64,000 nt of DNA from Gigaspora rosea (GCA_003550325.1 QKWP01000237.1:27033-91032); one strand, 5' to 3'; shown: positions 12,110 through 23,923, counted from the first letter of the stretch. The notes: generated by a model from the sequence alone, not told the origin. Translations and numbers: made by a program.

Positions 12110-13364
12110 TAATATGCTTTTCTGTAAATATATGCATGTGAATAACTTTAAAATTGACCAATCATAATGCATATAATATTCCTTATTCTTATACAAAAGA
12201 ATTGTTAGCACAATACTCTAACTAGATTTATATTTGTATGATATAAATCCTAGCAAACATTTCATCTATTGTTGTATATAAAAAAAATATAATTTTTTAA
12301 TTTTTTTCAAGCAAGATATTAGATCATTTTACTTAACAATCTTGGCTAGTGATCCTAGTTGAAATTAATAAAATCGGCTAAGCTGATTTTTTGACCCAGT
12401 CAGTCGATTTTTTTTAAAATTGGCTAGCTGATTTTATAAGTTTTCAACCTTGCATGCATCATGAAAGAATTGATTAAAAGTAAGCCAACAGTACTTTACA
12501 GTACTTTGATAGTAGCTTAGCAATTTTACATAAAATTTATTAGAAAAAAGTCAATAGTACTTCAACAATACTTTGACAGCACTTTAATAGTAGTTTAAAA
12601 GTAGTCTATGTCTTTAGCAAAAATCATCATTCATACATTTATGAAAAATTTTTTTAACATATGTATGTACTCAATACTGTACTGCAATAAATCAAAAACT
12701 TGTAGTTGACTTATTATAGCAAATACAAGAATGATCAGGAATACTATATAGGTTTAGCAGTGTGCATTTAAATTTTTAACTACTTTTTAATACAGTACGT
12801 ATTAAATGAACTTAACTACTATAGTTTTTAATTGCTTTTACTGTATATAGAAATTAAAGTTTACTCAACTCTTTTTTTATATTAATTTGGATTTTTATTG
12901 CATTTATGAATTATTAATTTTATAAATTCATAGTTTCTAAATGCATATATTCAATTTCTAAGGCATGTATTTAGAGAAAACAATTCTATAAATGCATTCC
13001 TCCTCTAAGGGGGTGCCAGAAATCAGCTAATTTCTTAGGGGGAGGGGGTCTCTGGCCTAGTCAGGTTTCTATATATTCTTTATTCTGATTGGCTAATACA
13101 ACATATTATTTATTTAATATATATTTAAATACACTATATATAAAAACTTTATTAGTTAATAACTTTTGATTCACTGATCCAATTTGGATAATTTAACTAC
13201 CAAAATTATTCTCACAAAGAGAGGATTCTAACAAGCTCAAAATTACAAGAATCTAATCACAAAATCATAAGATCGATATAAATTTGTGCATTATTACTAT
13301 ATATAGTATTTATTTAATACAAGAAAGAAAAAATTGGGCACCTATAGCACCCTGGTTTTTTCAA

Positions 13365-14400
13365 TTAATCAATGCAGCTGAGTTGGTGTGCATTTGAATT
13401 ACCATGATTTCTACCATAAATTTGTAAGAATTCTCTTATGAAACTTGCTGCTATTCTAGTTAGTGTTTAAGGTTGAGTTAGCTTTATTGGAATTATCACG
13501 AGTTACGGTAAACAATTCTGTTACAAAACTTACCCATTATCTCAGTATGTTACTATGGTTGAGCTGATTTACAATTAAATTACTGCTATTTCTATTGAAA
13601 AACGATTCATTACAGAACTTATTATTGCTCTTTTCAATTTGATCAGTTTGCAAGTTCAGTGAGTCCCATGATTACGATACATATAATGTTACATTTTTCT
13701 GATCTCATTTACTATGTTAAATATAATAAAAATACCAAAAAGTAATGAAATGAATTCTGATAATATAACGAATTTAAATAATTGCTTGTATTGTAATTGT
13801 AGAACTCATGAAGTCATAAAAAAACAATTATATAGTGATTAAATTAAACTAAATCGAAAAGAACAATAATGCAGTATACAATATTTAAAGTTGGTTTGCA
13901 TTGCAATTACCACGATTTTCATCAAGAGTTATGAGAAACCATTCTTTTTGAAATTATTTCTATTCCGGTAACCACTGTATGTAATTTAAAGTTGTATAAG
14001 TTTAATTTTTACATGAATTTTCACGATTTCTAATGAGTTATATAAGAAAATTTTAAACACTTGCTTGCTATTCTGGCAACCACAATGTGGTCGAGTTAGT
14101 TGCATTTTGATTTTTGTGGGCTAAATTGAATTAGTCGAAGTTTTTAGCTTGCATTGGTGAGCTACTATAAAACTATTCTGTTAATGAGAATTAGCTTGTA
14201 TTAGAATTATTGTGAATTACTATAAAAAATTCTGTTATAAACCTATTCGACACACAATAAATATTTAATGTTGAGTCTGTATTATGAATTACTGTGAGGT
14301 TGTGTTAGTTTGCATTGAAAATTATTATGATTTCTACCATGAGATACTATAAAAATTTAGTTTACCTTACTATTTTGGTGATACACAGCATGCAACTCAC
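13365..14400. repeat. Degenerate ~95-bp tandem array
   Basis: Units carry GTTGAGTTAG, TTGCATTGGAATTA, a CCATGATTTCTACCAT-like word and an ATTCTGTTACAAAACTT-like word in the same order, roughly every 90-100 bp. The reverse-complement version of the unit forms the array at 43625-44340. Units are strongly diverged; no ORF. Confidence 0.6.
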
Positions 14401-14991
14401 TAACGCATGTATTAAGGTTATTTATATATTAGTTAATTTAACCTCCATAAAATATGCATAACGGACGAAATTCGAATTTTAAAAATCTTAGATGTCAATC
14501 TAGTGTGAATAAAAATAACTGGCCATTTCTGTATTCATGATTTTCGCATTTAAATTTTCATGCATTTTTTTTTATTATTAATTCATCGATTACAAATTAT
14601 GATGACATAAATTATGCATAATTACAATTACCGATGAACATAATCCTTATAAAGTTAGTTGATTTAAATTTATGAGTTTATGCACATATATGCAAGATTG
14701 TCCAATCAGATAGTTTAAAGGGGACATTTGCATAAGGGCGTCATTTTATAATTTTAGGAAATACTATAACATCAGCAAAAAAAAATATGCGTAAACCTCT
14801 GCAAGTTTTTATGCTAGCGTAAACTTGCGAAAATCTTACAATTAGTTCGGAGTATTACGTAGGGGTAATAATCACGTAAGTTTACGCTATAGTACATTAG
14901 TGAATATATATACGTAATCTTACGTAAGTTATTGCTGTAATATTTCGAAATCTTATAATACAATGTGAAATAAAAAATGACCCTTTGGGGG

Positions 14992-15262
14992 GTTGCAGGA
15001 GGACTGGGAAAACTATATATAAGGTCCCGCTTTACTATAATTCGAAGAGTACTTTAAATTATATAAATGTTCCTGCTAGTAAAAATTATAGGTAGAATGA
15101 TTTGAACAATAGTAATTTACTTATGATGATCTTTCCTTTTGGGTTTATACCATATTTGGATGAAAAATAGCCAAATAGCCAATCATATTGCGATTCGCAT
15201 AGATATGTATTTTGGATTTTTTTGGCAGGGACCTTACATATAGTTTCCCGGTCCTGTTGCAA
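14992..15262. mobile_element. Nested ~270-bp hairpin MITE
   Basis: The left arm contains GGACTGGGAAAACTATATAT followed by AAGGTCCCGC. The right arm is its near complement, GCAGGGACCTTACATATAG followed by TTTCCCGGTCCTG. Arms are about 37 bp. It sits inside the 14767-17166 element, so it is a later insertion or part of that element. A 66-codon minus ORF overlaps it but has no recognisable domain. Confidence 0.6.
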
Positions 15263-15689
15263 GATCGCAGCAGTAATATGTTCGTATATTTTGTGATGTT
15301 TTCATATTGTTTTGCAATATTTTGCAAATTTTCGCAAATTTTCAAAATTTTTTAAAAAATAAATAAACAATATACATATTCACATAATCATACTTTTTTA
15401 CAGAGTTTCGCAATATTTCGCATGATTTCGCAATTTATTATAAAATTTTTATTTTTTTATTTATTATTATTATATATTATATTTTACATTTATTAAATAT
15501 ATATTTTAATCAATATTACATACTTTATTATATATTACATATTATTTTTACATTATTACAAATATTTTAAACTACTTTTGCACTTTGTCGCATCTATATA
15601 TACAAAAAACTAGCCCTACACACTTATTTTTGCTTACCCACAGTTAGCTATTATCTTCGCTTCTTTGTTTTCTATCATTTTTGAAAGTG

Positions 15690-16545
15690 TTAGAAGTCGT
15701 AGTTGGCATGTGCAAGATTTCGAAAAGTTGTTGATTTTCTCGCAGTGCCAAAATAAAATAAATTAATAAAAAAAATTTAAAAATAAACCAAAAAACAAAA
15801 ACAAAAAACATGAAACAAAAAAAATAAAGCGAAACCTTGCAAGAACTTGCAAAAACTAGCAAAAACTTGCAAAAACTTGCACACATTTCTTCAAAGAAGC
15901 GTTCTTAAAAATTTAAAAATTGCTGAGGGTGTGTTTTTGAAAGTGACAGAAGTCATAGTTGACATGCGCAAGGTTTCAAAAAGTAGTTGTTTTTCTCGCA
16001 AAGTGCCGAAATAAAATAAATTAATAAAAAAATTTTAAAAATAAACCAAAAAAACAAAAAGCACGAAATGAAAAAATAAATGAAATGAAACCTTGCAAGA
16101 ACTTGCAAAAACTTGCAACAACTTGTGAAAACTTGCGAAAACTTGCAACCATTTTTCTAAAGAAGCGTTCTTGAAGATTTAGAAATTGCTGGTATGTGTT
16201 TTTGAAAGTGTCGAAAGTCGTAGTTGGCATGCGCAATGTTTCGAAAGTTGTTTGTTTTCTCGCAAAGTGCTGAAATAAAATAAATTAATAAAAAAATTTT
16301 AAATAAACCAAAAAAACAAAAACAAAAACCGTGAAATGAAAAAATAAATGAAACGAAACCTTGCAAGAACTTGCAAAAACTTGCAAAACTTGCGAACGCT
16401 TGCGAAAACTTGCGCTACTTTTCTAAAGAAATGTTCTTTAAAATTTAGAAATTGCTGGGGTGCGTTCTTAAAAGTGTCAGAAGTCGCAGTTAGCATGCAC
16501 AAGGTTTCGAAAAGTTGGTTGTTTTTCTTGTAAAGTGTCAAAATA
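15690..16545. repeat. Tandem repeat, ~256-266-bp unit, about four copies
   Basis: The word AGTTGGCATG and its variants recurs at 15701, 15957, 16222 and 16488, followed each time by TTTCGAAAAGTTGTT-like and AAATAAAATAAATTAATAAA-like words. Nested inside each unit is a shorter run of ACTTGCAAAA-like 10-11-mers. Minus-strand ORFs here are Phe-rich artefacts of A-rich units. Higher-order nesting (10-11 bp inside about 260 bp) is clear. Confidence 0.8.
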
Positions 16546-17336
16546 AAAATAAAATTAAAAAATTTAAAAAAATAAATAAAAAAAATAAAAAAAAACAAAC
16601 AAACACAAAAAAAACAAACAAACACAAAAAAACAAACAATAACAAAAAAGTGAAAAAAAAACAAAATAGAAGATCTAATTATAAACAAAAGATCTAATCT
16701 AATCTTGTAGTACAGAATTTGAACTTCATTAAACTATTTCAAACTATTTCAAAAAATTAGTCCAATGCGCGATCCAGGTTACAGATCTATTAATCCAGCT
16801 TGTTTTCTGGTCCTAAAATATTTCGAAAGGGTTCAAATACTTATGTAAGAAATTTAGTATAAATTTACGATTTCTTACAGTTTATAAAAAAATTGTAAAA
16901 AATTTAGTGTAAACTTTCACAAGTTTTTACAATATATAAGAAAATCATAAACTTATATAAAAGGTTTAGTGTAAAACTATACAAGTTTTACAGTGCATAA
17001 GAAAATCGTAAAGTTACATAAAATTTTTATGTAAATTTACGATTTTCTTACACATTATAAGACTTACGTAGTATTATGCTAAATTTTACGTAAGTTTACG
17101 ATTTTCTTACATACCGTAAAAACTTGCACAAGTTTATGCATATATATTTTTGCTGATGAAGTTATGTAGTAATAATTCACAAATCAATATCAATTTTATT
17201 ATCCTGTAATTAGATTCTTGTGGTTTTGTGCTTGTTAGAATTCTCTCTTTGAGAGGATCATTTTGGTAGTTACATTATCCAAATCAGACCAATGGGTCAA
17301 AAATTATTTAATATTCTATATAATATTTAATAGTAA

Positions 17337-17591
17337 ATAACTTTTGATCTACTGGTCCAATTTAGATGATTTAACTACCAAAATGATCCTCTCAAAGAGA
17401 GGATTCTAACAAGCCCAAAGTTATAAAAATCTAATTACAGTATTATAAGATTGATATAGATTTGTGTATTATATCGATCTTATGATCCTGTAATTAGATT
17501 TTTGGATTTTGGGCTTGCTAAAATCCTCTCTTTGAGAGGATCATTTTGGTAGTTAAATTATCCAAATTGGACCAGTAGATCAAAAGTTATT
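17337..17591. mobile_element. 255-bp palindromic element
   Basis: AATAACTTTTGATC on the left is mirrored by GATCAAAAGTTATT on the right; inside, AGGATCATTTTGGTAGTTA and its complement form long arms around a centre near 17463. It is the inner half of the terminal repeats of the 12985-17755 element in head-to-head form, and either an independent MITE or duplicated terminal repeat. Confidence 0.65.
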
Positions 17592-18257
17592 AATTATTAA
17601 AGTTTATAAATATTTTTAATAATAATTTAATTTACATGAAATTTGATTGGTTATTAAACCAGTCAGGTAGGGGAAAGGGTAGGCTATATAGTAAATGGAA
17701 ATCAAGTGAATTCTGGCACCTCTCTAAGTACTGAGAGCATACACTTAGGAAGTGTGACTGTACAGTAAGATTTATATAGAAATTAAAAATTTGCTACTGT
17801 ACCAATAAACCTTTTTATGGCTGTAATCAAATTTGACTAAAATTTTATAATATATATAAAAAAATGCACACTTTATAATTGTAAAATTTTATTTAAGTAT
17901 ATATTTAAAAAAATAGACTTCTATATATTATAAAGTTTTTCTAGCTCAAATTTTTCCAAGTTATACCAAATAATTAATTTTGATTGTTCAATATCATATG
18001 ATTATTATATGATTTTTGTAAATGACTTTTGATATCTAAAATTTAAATCTTTATATTGAACCAATTTTAATTATTTTATTATTTATTGGATCAGAAAAAC
18101 CTGCTCTTAATTTTATTTAATAGTTAAAAATAATTTGTAAAAAATTTTTACAAAATTTTAAAAAGAACAAATCAATATACAAATTTATATATAATTTGCA
18201 ATTTGTATTTCCTACTCTTAAATATCTGAGACTCAAATTTCAAGAAAAACAAAATAA

Positions 18258-18460
18258 TTATTAAAATTTAGAGAATAATAATATTTTGTATAATTTTATT
18301 AATAAAATTATTAAAAATAGTATATTACTTGAAATTTTACTAATTAATTATAATTTTTTGTACTAAGAAAACTTATTTAACAATACAAATATATCACATT
18401 AGTATATATTATCTTATTTTTTTTTTATAAAATTTGATAAAATGTTATTTAATTTGAAAA
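18258..18460. repeat. Dispersed AT-rich repeat, copy 3
   Basis: Third copy of the repeat at 10983-11190, with the same order of landmarks (AATAATATTTTGTATAATTT, TTACTTGAAATTTTA, TATCTTATTTTT). Confidence 0.6.
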
Positions 18461-18689
18461 AATTTACCAAAAATCCAAACCAAATATTATAATTAAAATT
18501 TTTAAACAATAATATAAGAAAAAAGCAAATAGCGACCTGTCACTATAGTGATTCTTATATGATCAACCAATCATTTTTAAAATTAGTAATCATATATAAA
18601 CAATGATTATCTTTTTAATAATCATTGTTTTTTTTTGCTTGTTTTTTTTATTGTGATTTATTTAAATAACTAGTTTTTTTTTCTCTTTT

Positions 18690-18860
18690 TTTTAGGAGTT
18701 GTCGCTAGAGCTGTCGTTGAAGTTGTTATTGGAGCTATTGTTAAAGCCTTGGAACTATCACTAGAGCCATTATTAAATCGTTGTTGGAGCCATCATTGGA
18801 GATGTCACTAGAGCTGTCATTGAAGTCTTGGATTAGAGATCACAAAGTTGTGCAATTCAA
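18690..18860. repeat. Minisatellite, ~15-bp GAGCTGTCATTGAAG unit
   Basis: Degenerate repeats of GGAGCTGTCATTGAAGTTG-type words. A related 15-bp array occurs at 23085-23370. One plus-strand frame reads Val/Ile/Gly-rich; I see no evidence that it is translated. Confidence 0.55.
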
Positions 18861-19042
18861 GTAACTTAGCTGTTTTTAAATGTTTTTATTCTTTTTGTAT
18901 TTTGGTGTACTAGGGGTCTTTTTTTTTTAACTTCACTAATTTGTTGTTTTCTTATTTTCTTTTGACCTGTTCTTTGATTCTTCGTAGTCTTTCTGCGGTG
19001 CTTTTAGTAAGGTCGTATTTCTTCTGGCAAATATTTATAGAT

Positions 19043-19174
19043 TCTTGTACAAATTGTAACCGATATAACACGTTTAACGCTTGGTGTCAAACATGTGGCC
19101 CTAAGAAAACTATACAAAGATGGACGTGTAGAAATAAGGATATCAACTTAAACCTACAGAATATTAAAAAGTAA
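19043..19174 (+). pseudogene. Kinase-type zinc-ribbon N-terminal relic
   Basis: A stretch beginning SCTNCNRYNTFNAWCQTCGP has CxxC-x9-CxxC spacing and is followed by KKTIQRWTCRNKDIN. This closely resembles the zinc-ribbon segment I know from the N-termini of the expanded Rhizophagus protein kinases, where NT..AWCQ.CDP...W..GN..ID is typical. Here the kinase-proximal part is missing and a stop follows ten residues later (19175-19177). Upstream codons in the same frame are hydrophobic and unlike the family, so the true exon probably began near 19031, just after a TAG acceptor-like site. It is a gene fragment inside an inverted-repeat element, not a working gene. Confidence 0.6.
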
Positions 19175-19194
19175 TGGAGTAGATTCCTTTTTGC

Positions 19195-19262
19195 AACCTG
19201 GTTAGATTAAGGCACTGTTGAAATTCTTGGTGGTTATAATCCTATTGGTTGGATAAATTTCA
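19195..19262 (+). pseudogene. TLDc-domain scrap
   Basis: One frame reads GTVEILGGYNPIGWINF after a stop codon. GT.EILGGYNP..W is the hallmark of the TLDc domain, which in arbuscular mycorrhizal fungi commonly follows BTB domains. Only about 20 residues remain, 20 bp after the zinc-ribbon relic, so two unrelated gene families contribute to this locus. Confidence 0.6.
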
Positions 19263-19408
19263 TTTTGCTATTTTTCCTATTTTGTTTTGGTTCATTTTTT
19301 GGTAGTTTGCTCATGGTGATATTCATGTATTTTTTTTAAATATTAATAAAATAAAGAATCTTTAAATAGAGAGAGGGTTTAAAATTCATCTGAATTTTGT
19401 TATTTTTG

Positions 19409-19820
19409 ATGAAAAAAAACTTACGATTACGATATAGAGGTTTAAAAAAAACTTATGAATTCATTTAAGAATGCCCAAAGAGTAATAAAAAAAAACTTAT
19501 GATTATGATATAGAGGTTTAAAAAAAAGACTTATGAATTCATCTAAGAATGCCCAAAGAGAAATAAAAAAAAATTTATGATAATGATATAGAGGGTTTAA
19601 AATTCATCTAAAAATGCTCTAAGAGTAAAAAAAAAACTTACAATTAGAATGGCCAAAAAAACTTATGATTAGAAGTGTAAAAAAAAATTACTTATGATTA
19701 GAAATACCTGAAGAGTAAAATAAAATAAAATAAAAAAACTTACGATTAGAATATAAATTATATATTGCTCAAAAAAGTAGTATCAATTCCCAAAGAGTAA
19801 AATAAAAAAAATTTATATTT
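19409..19820. repeat. ~80-bp tandem array
   Basis: Units contain AAAAACTTATGATTA, GATATAGAGGTTTAAAA and AATTCATCTAAGAATGCCC-like words, with the closing word CAAAGAGTAA. The first two units are well conserved; later ones shorten and decay to about 45 bp. Confidence 0.65.
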
Positions 19821-20284
19821 AGAAGAGTAAAAAAAATTACACAAAAACAAATAACTGATACTTTCAATCAACTAGATTTCGATAGCTATCAAAATTTGAC
19901 AGATATAAAGAAATTATTTGCACTTTTGCGCAGGTAATACAAAAAATCTAATTTTGTAAATAAACTAATTACATGAGATAAAAATTTAGGATTAGAGTCT
20001 TAATGTTAGAAGCTATTGGGTTGTGATAATGCTTATTATATATAAAATTTTACTCCCGTCCTTTTTAATTAGTATATCGAGATCGATTTAAATATTAGTT
20101 TTTGCATATTTTCGCTTTTTTCTTCTTTTACGCGTGTTCAGATTCTTGTATTTTTACTTGTGCAAATAAGTGGATATAATTGACCAATAACAATCGATTA
20201 CATGATTACATGATCAATTTTTATTGGTCGATCACAGGTCGCTATGGTGGCAGGTCAATAAAATAACACCCTTATTATAAAATA

Positions 20285-21386
20285 TGGGCCAGTGAAAAAT
20301 GTAGATCCACCAAAACTAAAAGTCAATTTTGTCTATATATAAAAGCTTATCAATTTTAACTATTTATTTATAATTTTTTTATATCTAATTAAGAAAGCTC
20401 TAGGCTACTTTTTGATATAATTTTTATTATCTTTTTATAGTTTGTTTGTTGTGTTATAAATTTTTTTAAAAACTTAATTTTTTAAAAAAAAAGCAAGAAA
20501 AAAGTTTTTTTTAAAAAAAAATTATTTTCGCTATCAAAATGCAACTTTATAAATTTATAATAAGCAAGTGCATTGCCATGTATATGCTAAATATATAGTT
20601 AAAAAAAATTTTAACTTAATTGGATCAGTAGTTGTTAATATATAAAATAAAAACTAATTTATATTATAAGGTTGTACAGTGGTTGTACATATTACTTTAT
20701 ATAGTAATTTTATATGTAGTAATAATTATTAAATTTTAAAAATTTGTATTTTAACAACTACCAATTCAAATTATAAGGTTGTACAGTGGTTGTACATATT
20801 ACTTTATATAGTAATTTTATATGTAGTAATAATTATTAAATTTTAAAAATTTGTATTTTAACAACTACCAATTCAATTAAGCTAAAATTTTAACTATATA
20901 TTTAGCATATATATAACAATACTCTTGTACAATATAAACTTATAAAGTTATATATTTATAACAAAAATAATATTTTTTAAAAGGACTATTTTTGCTTGTT
21001 TTTTAAAAAAAAATTAAAAATTAAAATAATTATTACACAATTAAATGTCTATAAAAAGATAATAAAAATTATATCAAAAGATAGCTTAGAACTTGTTTTA
21101 TTTAGTATAAAAAAATTATAAATAGATAATTAAAATTAAAAAACTTTTATATGTAGACAAAATTAAATTTTTAATTTTAGTATATTTATATTTTTGTATT
21201 AACAAATTGAAAAAGTAAAAAAATTAGCAAAAATTTTTTAAAAATAAAAATTTTCAATAAAATTTATATTTAAATATTTCCCAGAACCTATATAATAAAT
21301 AAAGTTATTTAAATCTTTATATTAATTATTAAAAAAATTTTTTTATTATGAATAGATTGGTGTATCTACATTTTTGCACCGGACCA
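20285..21386. mobile_element. 1.1-kb TA-flanked foldback element
   Basis: The left end TGGGCCAGTGAAAAATGTAG and the complement of the right end, TGGTCCGGTGCAAAAATGTAG, are inverted repeats, each directly next to TA (20283-20284 and 21387-21388). Homology between the two halves continues inward across most of the element, for example TTTTTGATATAATTTTTATT and its complement, so the whole unit can fold back. No coding capacity. Tc1/mariner-like mobilisation is inferred from the TA flanks. Confidence 0.7.
20664..20877. repeat. 107-bp tandem duplication
   Basis: Two copies of a unit starting TTATAAGGTTGTACAGTGG, indistinguishable by eye, lie at the centre of the foldback element. It is a recent duplication. 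Confidence 0.8.
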
Positions 21387-21892
21387 TAGAATTTAATTAT
21401 TGTAGCAGCTTATACTGAGATTAGATTATGCTAAAAATTTAAATTATTTTATTATAAAAATATAAAATTTTAGAAGGCTTTTTTAGAAGTGTTTTTTTTA
21501 TAGTTTGGTTAGAGTTTAGAATTAGAGTTATTAATAAAAGAGTATATATAGGCTAGGTGCTGAAAAAAGGGCTAAAAATAACAATTTTTCAAAAGAAATA
21601 CAATTTAGAATAAATAAAATTTTGTAGTATGGCTCTTTAAAGTTGCATTTTTTTATGATTTATTATATAATTTATAATATAAAAATTGGTTTTCTGAAGA
21701 TCTTTTTTTTGTTATTTTTGGTTCTTTTCCCAGCACCTAGCCCATATAAAGTTTAGTACGCATTATAAATTTAAATAGAGACCCAGATCTTAGCATAAGC
21801 TATCATAATTATTTAGCACAGATACAAATAATTTACTCTATAAGATCTGTATAATATAAATCAAACCACAAAAATAATCTATATTTTGTTAG

Positions 21893-22200
21893 TTATTTTT
21901 TTTATTCAAAGTGCCCACTTTGGTGATTGGCTTTTATTCAAGATATATTAAACCTTTGTGTTCTACATGGAGAACTATTTGATATTTGTACATTGATAAG
22001 AGTACAACTAGCTACATTTGCAACTTTTGGTTGTCTATTTAAGTAGCTACCCAAAGGTCCTACACTAGCTATTATATATGCAACCTATTTACTAGCATTG
22101 CCTATTTTAACCCTTTGGATCTTGCCTTTTGCTAGTTTATTTTGTATTACCAGAACACAATTCTGGATTCTGTACCACATCTTTAGAACTAGTATTTTTG
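21893..22200 (-). mobile_element. SINE, 3' fragment
   Basis: It shares the 3' part of the tRNA-derived SINE at 36090-37126. Landmarks are TTCAAAGTGCCCACTTTGG next to a T run (poly-A on the minus strand), ACAACTAGCTACA, TTTTGGT, GGTCCTACACTAGCT and TTGCCTATTTTAACCCT. The tRNA-like head is absent, so this is a 5'-truncated copy. Confidence 0.6.
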
Positions 22201-22690
22201 TTAGTTATTGTTAGAGTAAGAAAAAATGTTTTTTAGTAAAATTTTGCAAGAAATATTTTTGCTAAAGTGTGAAAAGTAGAATTATAAACAAATTATAGAC
22301 TACAAACAATTTTTAAAATATTGTTATTTTTTAATTTTATATTATATCCGATTCTATAATCTGAATGGTTTATCAAGTAGGTCATTAAAACACACATGCA
22401 CTAAATTATTTAGTACAATGATTTAAAGTCAATTAGTAAAATTTTTTAAATTTTAAAATTTTATATAATATTATTAATAAAAATAGTAAAAAGACAATAG
22501 TAGCTAGAGTTAATACCATTATCTAAATTTATATATTTAGATATTTACTATGTCATATAATATAACATGTTATAGTATTTTTAAATCTGAATATAAATAA
22601 ATCTAAATTTAATTAATTTAAATCCAGATTTATACTATGATATAACTAGATTAATCCAGATATAAAAAATATATTCAGATTGAGTTATTA
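22201..22690. other. Intergenic, no supported gene
   Basis: AT-rich filler with diverged pieces of the AGTAAAATTT...TTATTAATAAAA repeat around 22430-22490. Nothing coding. Confidence 0.4.
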
Positions 22691-22694
22691 ACTC

Positions 22695-23640
22695 TAATAG
22701 TAGCTTGTTGCCATAGTAATTTCATATGATCAGCCAATTATATTTAAGATTAGTAATTATATATAGCTTGTTTCTAGTGTACTAGATTCAATCTGGTTTA
22801 TATGTAAATCTAAATTTTTTTTGTTTTTTTTTTTTACAATACTAATGCTTTTTTGTTTTTCATTAAACAAGTACAAATTTATTTTTTTCTTCTTTTATTG
22901 TTACTATCACTAACCTTTTTTTTTTAGATCTTTTGTTTTTCTCTCTTTAGATATTTTATTGTTTGAGAAACCAGAAAATGAAATGTGAAATAGGTCTTGG
23001 GTAGTTTTTGAATAGGTGCTAGTATTAGTTTGTTTTTTTGTTACAGATACTAACTTCTCTCTTTTTTTAGTTGCTTTTGTTTATGAAGTTATTGTTCTTG
23101 GAGTCAATATTCTTGGAGTTATCATTTTTTAAGTTATTGTTCTTGGATTTATTATTCTTGGAATTGTCATAGTAATAGTATTGAGATCTTTATTAATTTA
23201 AGTATTTTTTTATTAGTTGTTTTTTTTGTTATATGTACTAATTTTTCTTTTTTTTTAGATGCTTTTTTTCTTGGAGTTGTAGTTCTTGGAGTCATTGTTC
23301 TTGAAGTTGTCATTCTTGGAGTCATAATATTGAAGTTTTTTTCTTGAAATAGTTGTAGTAGTGGGTGTCAAGATCTTTGTTAATTTAAATGTAATTATTT
23401 TTAGTATTGTTATTCTTTAATATTAAAGTTTTCTTTCGAATTGCATTTGTTATTGTAAGAAAAAGCTGCTGGGTTTCACTATTCTTCAGTATCATTGTTT
23501 TAGATAGGTACTAGCCTTTTGCTTTTTTGCTAGTTGTTTTTTTTTACTACTTTGTTTTTTTTTGTTACACGTATTGACTTTTTCCTTTAGACTTCTTTTT
23601 TTTTAGATGGAACTTCATTTGATATTAGAGTGATATTAGT
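22695..23640. repeat. Diverged array with 15-bp CTTGGAGTTGTCATT motif
   Basis: 22695-22760 resembles the left end of the 18532-20257 element. It is followed by three or more diverged units, each with a T-rich block, a TTTTTTTAGATGCTTTT-like word and a run of TTCTTGGAGTTGTCATTG-type 15-mers (23085-23170 and 23265-23350). One frame reads (V/I)(V/I)(V/I)LG repeats but is interrupted by stops, so I do not call a gene. Confidence 0.5.
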
Positions 23641-23923
23641 AAAAATGAGTAATACAATCAATATATTATATAAGATTTTTAAAAAAGATTTCACCAAATC
23701 ATATAGTTTATTATTATTAACATCAGTTTTAAACTATTAATAATGGTGAACAAAATTAAATTACAAAAAAAAAATTAAAGAAATGACTAGTTAATTAAAG
23801 TAAAAAAAAAAGTATTTGGTGAAAATTCTAAGACAAGAATTTTGTTTTGCTCTATATATCTCCTGTAATTTTCAGGAAATTATATAAGCCATTTCTGACT
23901 TTAAAGAGTTTGTATACATTTCT

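Larger units (their letters stand above)
14767..17166. mobile_element. 2.4-kb TA-flanked inverted-repeat element
   Basis: Left end TAACATCAGCAAAA...ATATGCGTAAAC and right end GTTTATGCATATAT...TGCTGATGAAGTTA are inverted repeats, each next to TA as in Tc1/mariner-type insertions. Just inside both ends, words such as CGTAAGTTTACG and GATTTTCTTACA recur in both orientations (14770-14940 and 16815-17110). The interior contains a small hairpin MITE and a 4-copy tandem repeat. No transposase is seen. Confidence 0.65.
12985..17755. mobile_element. Composite element with ~290-bp terminal inverted repeats
   Basis: The left end (about 12985-13300) is matched in reverse by the right end (about 17464-17755). 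The order of landmarks is GGTGCCAGAA, GTCAGGT..., GATTGG, AATAACTTTTGAT, TAACTACCAAAAT, AAAGAGAGGATT and ATAAGATCGATATA. An extra inverted pair of the inner part lies at 17206-17307 and 17337-17455. Between the arms are a roughly 95-bp tandem array (13365-14400) and a separate TA-flanked element (14767-17166). No transposase-like ORF is visible, so it is non-autonomous or gutted. Exact ends are uncertain by tens of bases. Confidence 0.65.
18532..20257. mobile_element. Inverted-repeat element carrying gene scraps
   Basis: The left end GACCTGTCACTATAGTGA then GATCAACCAATCA aligns with the reverse complement of the right end, GACCTGCCACCATAGCGA then GATCGACCAATAA. Between these lie a minisatellite (18690-18860), a zinc-ribbon relic (19043-19174), a TLDc scrap (19195-19262) and a roughly 80-bp tandem array (19409-19820). 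This looks like a non-autonomous element that picked up host exon fragments. A sequence like the left end recurs at about 22700. Confidence 0.6.

Noticed and set aside
15690..16545. CRISPR-like array (regular repeats)
   Set aside because: No unique spacers of constant size; unit is ~260 bp with nested 10-11-mers in a eukaryotic context.
16299..16688. 129-codon Phe-rich minus ORF
   Set aside because: Arises from A-rich tandem repeats; overlapping ORFs exist in several frames.
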